From JANWYU01 sp964655485 (GTDB taxonomy: Bacteria > Bdellovibrionota > Bdellovibrionia > Bdellovibrionales > Bdellovibrionaceae): a stretch of DNA of 10,810 nt. Positions 7,136 through 10,810 of this stretch are shown here, piece after piece (the stretch's first letter is position 1; every line of letters starts with the position of its first letter). Below the pieces are notes generated by a model. That model was not told the DNA's origin. It ran no database searches and was given only the letters and a program-made list of their open reading frames with translations. The DNA is taken from positions 1-10,810 of the forward strand of contig CAZZMS010000177.1 in the NCBI GenBank assembly GCA_964655485.1. The letters run 5' to 3'. The translations under genes were made by a program, and so were the position numbers.

Positions 7136-7212
7136 GGGCGAGACGGAGATAAACTCCACTGGCTCAACTACAACAACTCCCAACGTTTGATTTTTTTATT
7201 CCAATCTCGCCC
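7136..7212. other. 77-nt tRNA-sized structured element, unidentified
   Basis: GGGCGAGA (7136-7143) and TCTCGCCC (7205-7212) form a perfect 8-bp closing stem around 61 nt. Inside, GGAG (7145-7148) pairs with CTCC (7154-7157), exactly where a tRNA D-stem would begin (position 10). The remaining arms do not fit a tRNA: the expected anticodon and T stems do not pair, the D-loop is only five bases, and the 3' end is ACGA rather than ACCA. It could be a decayed tRNA, a structured 5' leader on either strand, or chance. I know no RNA family it matches. Confidence 0.3.
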
Positions 7213-7314
7213 ACGACGAACTTAACGTTTTTTAAAGATCTTAACCATTTCCTGATTCGACACCCCTGGAGGCAGTAAGTTAACACGAGGTCCCAAAAGG
7301 TCCTCTTGAGGCTC

Positions 7315-7331
7315 TGTTTAACGTCTAAACA
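7315..7331. promoter_or_regulatory. Operator-like dyad upstream of the outer-membrane protein gene
   Basis: TGTTTA (7315-7320) and TAAACA (7326-7331) are perfect inverted half-sites with a 5-bp centre. The 17-bp dyad lies 72 bp before the ATG at 7403, a usual place for a dimeric helix-turn-helix regulator. The regulator is unknown and none is encoded in the window. Confidence 0.35.
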
Positions 7332-7402
7332 TCTGAAATGAGGTCAAGGCTTGACGGACCGGAACACGGGGCTTGCAGAGGGCACACTAAAGGGGTGCTT
7401 AC

Positions 7403-8638
7403 ATGGCTTTTGACTGGAGGATTTCTTCATTGCAAGACCCGAAGCTTTACATAGCTTTCTTGCTATTTTTGGCTGCCAACCCCAGCCTAGCCCAGGTCAA
7501 TTGGAATCTTGGCACCCAAGAACTCCGCACCCGTACTAAGCTAAGTAAAACCAAAGATCAGGGGGGCTCCTCCACTCAGATCGAAGCCACATTACAAATG
7601 GGAGCTCAGTACATAAGTAGTGAGTGGGCTGATCAAAATGCACAAAGTTATTTTTTAGCTCAGGCTCATTATTCATATCAAAGTCCTCTCGGTTTAGGTT
7701 TTGACTTAAAACCCTTCCTCGTTTCCCGCACTGGCTACGTTCAAGCCGACTTTTACAATCCCGGCGACCAACGAGCCCAAATGTTTATTGAGCAGGCCTC
7801 CGCTGAGTGGAAGCCCTCTGGGTCAGTGAGTTTTAAAATTGGTGTGTTACCATTATACCAATGGTTAAGTCCTCTTGTGGCCGGTCGTTTAGGACACACG
7901 GGAGTAGGTTTTACGACCTCTTGGGAGCAAATCCCCTTCCAAAAGGAGTCCCTTTTATCTACAAAATCCACTCATCATTCTTTTCGTCACCAATTCGATG
8001 GCTACGCCTTTGTCCCCCAGTCTTTTCAACAAAATTATACTTTCGACGAAAGACGTTCCTTACCCCTCATTCAACTCCTAAGAGCCGCCACTCAAGGCCA
8101 AACTGAAAGTTGGCGCTGGAGTTTACACCTCGCTTATGTCCAATTCCAAAACACGCCCGAAAGCTTAGCCGAGCAGTCCAACTTACTTGGTAACAGCGTG
8201 ATCTTTGCCACACAATCCGCCCGTGTTGGCTTTCTCTATGGCTATCAATTGTGGGAAGGCTCAGCGCAAATAGGCTATGCATGGACCCCGCGCTGGGAAA
8301 CGGGCTTACGGCTCACTCAAGTTTATAACCCATCGGCCCCCCAGGAACTCAATCAAGCTTATCTACTAGAGCCAAGTGTAACTTACTATCAGGGTCAGTG
8401 GCGCTATCAAACAAGTTACCAATATTTTCTCGTACAGCCTGATGCGACCATCGCAAGTCTCAACTCGGGTTTTTTTGAAACCAACCGGGTGGGGCAAAGG
8501 CTCATCCTCTCAGCCGCGGTTGATGAGCATCAACTCAGTCTCATCCTGTCAGAGCGACAACCGATCTACGCCCATCCATTTCAAGTGGGAGAAGTCAGTG
8601 GCATAGTCCAATGGGAGGTGAAGCATGATATTCTCTAA
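7403..8638 (+). CDS. Predicted outer-membrane beta-barrel protein (porin-like), unknown function
   Basis: The 411-residue product begins with a signal peptide (hydrophobic 15-25, probable cleavage after SLA at residue 30). The mature chain is rich in aromatic residues, Gln, Ser and Gly, has no cysteine, and alternates polar and hydrophobic residues in short strands throughout (for example around 225-240 and 330-345). This is typical of a Gram-negative outer-membrane barrel. I do not recognise a named family. The last residues do not end in the usual aromatic, although QWEV occurs near the terminus. The ATG at 7403 has AAGGGG (7390-7395) seven bases before it. A TTG at 7430 also has a strong SD (GGAGG, 7416-7420) and would give a shorter, more ordinary signal peptide, so the start is not settled. 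The stop overlaps the downstream lipoprotein start by 14 nt, implying translational coupling and a shared envelope role. Confidence 0.75.
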   Translation: MAFDWRISSLQDPKLYIAFLLFLAANPSLAQVNWNLGTQELRTRTKLSKTKDQGGSSTQIEATLQMGAQYISSEWADQNAQSYFLAQAHYSYQSPLGLGFDLKPFLVSRTGYVQADFYNPGDQRAQMFIEQASAEWKPSGSVSFKIGVLPLYQWLSPLVAGRLGHTGVGFTTSWEQIPFQKESLLSTKSTHHSFRHQFDGYAFVPQSFQQNYTFDERRSLPLIQLLRAATQGQTESWRWSLHLAYVQFQNTPESLAEQSNLLGNSVIFATQSARVGFLYGYQLWEGSAQIGYAWTPRWETGLRLTQVYNPSAPQELNQAYLLEPSVTYYQGQWRYQTSYQYFLVQPDATIASLNSGFFETNRVGQRLILSAAVDEHQLSLILSERQPIYAHPFQVGEVSGIVQWEVKHDIL

Positions 8639-10810
8639 AAATCATTCACGCTTCTTCTGGTCTATCCCCCTCCTTACCGTCTGGACTTTGGCTACCAGTC
8701 TTCAATCCTGCAGTTTACCCAAACCCTCAAAGAATTTTCCTAACGAATTAGCTGGGCAAGGAGCCTTTTTCATCGATCAAGCCTCTGGCCAAGTAGTTGC
8801 CAGTGAAACCTACGAAAAAATCGATCTGCCCAAATCCCGCTCATTATCGTATCGCGCTTGTGCTAAAGATCGCAAAGCCCGCACTCCGATTGTCAACCAA
8901 ACATTCGAAATACAAAATCATGAACGCAAAGTCATTGCTACTGCCATGACCGATAACGCCGGTTGCTTGACTTGGAGCGAAGTTTTAGAGTTTTCCATTT
9001 TCAAACCCAGCCACAACATTATTCAAGAACGCAATCTCGTCACCCAAGGCCGTTTTACCGGTCAGGCCCAGGTACGCTTTGTGGTGAACCCCTGGACTAC
9101 TCGAGTCTTCTCCGAAATTGAAACGAATATTCATGCCGAAAACATCCAACCCTTGCGCTTGGAGGCCTTACAAAAGTTACCTAATGCTGCAATTTTAAGA
9201 GTATATCCTTCGCGCTCGTTATTTACTATCAATCAGGTTAAAAACAATCAAGCCAGTTACAAGCTCGACTTTATGGGCACCCTTGCCTTAGAGAACCGCG
9301 ATCATCTCAATCAAGTCTTTCAAATCCCCATTAACCGAGCGAAATTCAAATCACGCGTTACCATTTTGAACCGCCGTAAAGATGGTAAATATTACCTCAT
9401 CCACCGCACCGATTGGTCTGGCTACCAAGACTTAAAAGAAGCCCTACTCAATATTGAAACAGTTTATCAAAGCAACACCGCTGCATGCCCCAATGGACGC
9501 CTCGACGTGGCTTTGGAGGTAGATATTTCCAACGGCATTTACGAGCTCAAACCCTTTGAAATGATTTTCCAAGGCCCCAACTGTCAAGCCAACGGCTTCG
9601 TCTTGATGGTACCTTTTTCCGGTTACGTGGATGCCATCAGCACTCACCAATTTAGCAACCTTGAACAATACCTGGCACAAAATGTTCAAGCCACCATTCC
9701 CCAACACCTCAAGGGTGGTGGGGATGTTTCTTATGTGCGCCCGCTGGAGTTCCATACCTCTAATGTTGACTCCCAAAAATTTACTCGTTCCAAAACAGTC
9801 CGCGTTCATACCTGCTTGAGCTCAGTCATCGATCATGACGTCTTTAAACGTGAGCCCCTAGAGATCACTACTCACGACGGAAAATCTCAGACGATCCATA
9901 CGGATGATGAAGGCTGTTTTTCATGGAATGAAGTATTTACGCATAACTACTTCGAACCCCAGTGCTGGAAGCAAGGGCAGATACGGATTCAATCGAAATC
10001 CAGCGACATTGACTTTCGCATTCCCATCGCCTTCAGTGCAGTGAGCAATCATGATATCTACCGTGATTTGCGCTACTTTGACCTACCGGAGGCTCAACGC
10101 TGTGAGCGCCTCAATCAAAGCGATAAACTCGGAGAGATTTTCACACCTAAAGTGAACTTGGAAAAGACCAATTACGAATACTTTGTAGATTCTTATTTGA
10201 ACATAAAACTAAAGAAGAACGTCATTTTACAAATGAACCCGTTCTTCCGCCGTTTAAGCTTGCTCGATTCCTCAGGCATTCAAAATGATGATCTTCCACC
10301 AGGTGAGTACGAGTTGACTTTAGCTGTCACCGATAACCAATTGAAGTTAACATCTGCCTCATTTGACATCACCTCGATCTATTCATTTTCGCGACACATT
10401 CTTAAGATCCAAGCTGGCTCGCTCATCTCTGAGGAAATCGGCATCTTGATGGACGAGTTGAAACCCATGGGTAACACAACTCAAATTGTTTTAAGCTTGC
10501 GCCCAAGAGATGAATCGACACTAAAGTGGCTAAAGCCCGTAGTGTTCTACGGCCCCCTCATTTTTCAAAACGTCAGTGAGTTTGCCAACTTAAAACCGAT
10601 TTACGATGAAAGTTTAATGAACAAACTAGAGAGCACTTGGAACCAGCGGCTTAAGGTGTTTTCAGAAAAAAATAAATCCAAAGCTGGTGTGCACAATTTT
10701 GCCAAAGAAAACAAGCTGAGCGTCATCTCGCTTAACGGAGAGCCTGAGCTTCGACGCTTTTGGGCTAAGCTCAATACAAATCCTCTTCTCGCCCAACCCC
10801 AAACGTACTC
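8625..10810 (+). CDS. Large predicted lipoprotein with duplicated cysteine-containing domains (3' end outside window)
   Basis: The frame opens at ATG 8625, within the upstream gene, and runs 728 codons without a stop to the window edge. A strong SD (GGGAGG, 8613-8618) lies six bases before the ATG. The N-terminus has a hydrophobic stretch ending LQSC, a plausible lipobox with lipidated Cys29, so the protein is probably anchored to a membrane, likely the outer one. Eight further cysteines form evenly spaced candidate pairs: 79/114, 288/320, 397/431 and 447/493. The 79/114 and 397/431 regions are duplicated and share the pattern TDxxGCxxWxEV followed five residues later by FxP (residues 109-128 and 426-445). 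NPWxxR (155-160) and NPFxxR (538-543) may be a second echo. The domains look beta-rich, and LPPGEYELTL (near 555) resembles Ig-like or CarboxypepD-regulatory-like sandwiches. I do not recognise the family. The overlap with the barrel gene suggests they act together. Confidence 0.78.
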   Translation, partial: MIFSKNHSRFFWSIPLLTVWTLATSLQSCSLPKPSKNFPNELAGQGAFFIDQASGQVVASETYEKIDLPKSRSLSYRACAKDRKARTPIVNQTFEIQNHERKVIATAMTDNAGCLTWSEVLEFSIFKPSHNIIQERNLVTQGRFTGQAQVRFVVNPWTTRVFSEIETNIHAENIQPLRLEALQKLPNAAILRVYPSRSLFTINQVKNNQASYKLDFMGTLALENRDHLNQVFQIPINRAKFKSRVTILNRRKDGKYYLIHRTDWSGYQDLKEALLNIETVYQSNTAACPNGRLDVALEVDISNGIYELKPFEMIFQGPNCQANGFVLMVPFSGYVDAISTHQFSNLEQYLAQNVQATIPQHLKGGGDVSYVRPLEFHTSNVDSQKFTRSKTVRVHTCLSSVIDHDVFKREPLEITTHDGKSQTIHTDDEGCFSWNEVFTHNYFEPQCWKQGQIRIQSKSSDIDFRIPIAFSAVSNHDIYRDLRYFDLPEAQRCERLNQSDKLGEIFTPKVNLEKTNYEYFVDSYLNIKLKKNVILQMNPFFRRLSLLDSSGIQNDDLPPGEYELTLAVTDNQLKLTSASFDITSIYSFSRHILKIQAGSLISEEIGILMDELKPMGNTTQIVLSLRPRDESTLKWLKPVVFYGPLIFQNVSEFANLKPIYDESLMNKLESTWNQRLKVFSEKNKSKAGVHNFAKENKLSVISLNGEPELRRFWAKLNTNPLLAQPQTY

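Larger units (their letters stand above)
7000..7402. other. Divergent regulatory region between cheW and the outer-membrane protein gene
   Basis: This 403-bp gene-free stretch separates divergent genes and should hold both promoters. It contains the 77-nt structured element at 7136-7212, the dyad at 7315-7331, and four copies of TTAAC on the plus strand (7222, 7241, 7280, 7318). It also has CCCC...GGGG arms at 7063-7079 around a 9-nt loop. Towards the barrel gene TTGACG occurs near 7351, but the -10 expected 17 bp later is poor. Towards cheW a weak TTTGCC/TATGCT pair 16 bp apart can be read on the minus strand. I find no credible small ORF. Confidence 0.55.

Noticed and set aside
7136..7212. 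Functional tRNA gene
   Set aside because: Only the acceptor and D-stem positions pair. The anticodon and T stems do not form on the plus strand, the minus strand does not fold better, and the 3' end is not CCA-like.
7338..7454. Small ORF of under 40 codons starting at the ATG near 7338 and running into the barrel gene
   Set aside because: It lacks an SD, overlaps the start of the barrel gene out of frame, and has no recognisable features.
9444..9809. A 121-residue ORF on the minus strand within the lipoprotein gene
   Set aside because: The plus strand frame is open for 728 codons with signal peptide, SD and internal repeats; the antisense ORF is a by-product.

Overview
The window looks like chromosomal DNA of a Bdellovibrionota-type (Bdellovibrio-like) Gram-negative bacterium. 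This placement is inferred from gene content: a fused PutA without a DNA-binding domain, a phage-tail-fibre-like exported protein opening with the 'YQGRL' motif common in predatory Bdellovibrio fibre proteins, a lone CheW, and a predicted outer-membrane protein/lipoprotein pair. No taxonomic marker gene is present. Nothing indicates an insertion sequence, prophage, CRISPR array or plasmid origin.

Layout. Positions 1-317 (+) hold the C-terminal part of a fumarylacetoacetate hydrolase-family enzyme, followed by a short terminator-like hairpin. Positions 517-3513 (+) hold a complete bifunctional proline dehydrogenase / P5C dehydrogenase (PutA, short form). A 173-bp convergent gap separates it from 3687-6401 (-), a 904-residue mosaic fibre protein. 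That protein has a signal/anchor segment, a 'YQGRL' head, two blocks of ten-residue repeats, tail-fibre modules and a cysteine-rich C-terminal domain resembling the FGE-sulfatase/C-type-lectin fold. Upstream of it on the same strand is cheW (6541-6999). The 403-bp region between cheW and the next gene contains a 77-nt tRNA-sized structured element and an operator-like dyad. Rightwards from it run a 411-residue predicted outer-membrane beta-barrel protein (7403-8638) and a large lipoprotein that overlaps it by 14 nt and leaves the window (8625 to beyond 10810).

How the parts may work together. FAH and PutA are housekeeping catabolic enzymes, PutA turning proline into glutamate, which fits an amino-acid-fed lifestyle. 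The fibre, the outer-membrane protein and the lipoprotein are all predicted cell-envelope or surface proteins. The fibre gene has a good sigma-28 (FliA)-type promoter match directly upstream, with an exact GCCGATAA -10 box, and lies next to cheW. This suggests, as inference, that the fibre is made together with the motility/chemotaxis programme. The lipoprotein contains an internal duplication with paired cysteines that I do not recognise as a named family. It and its barrel partner are the most likely undescribed system in the window.
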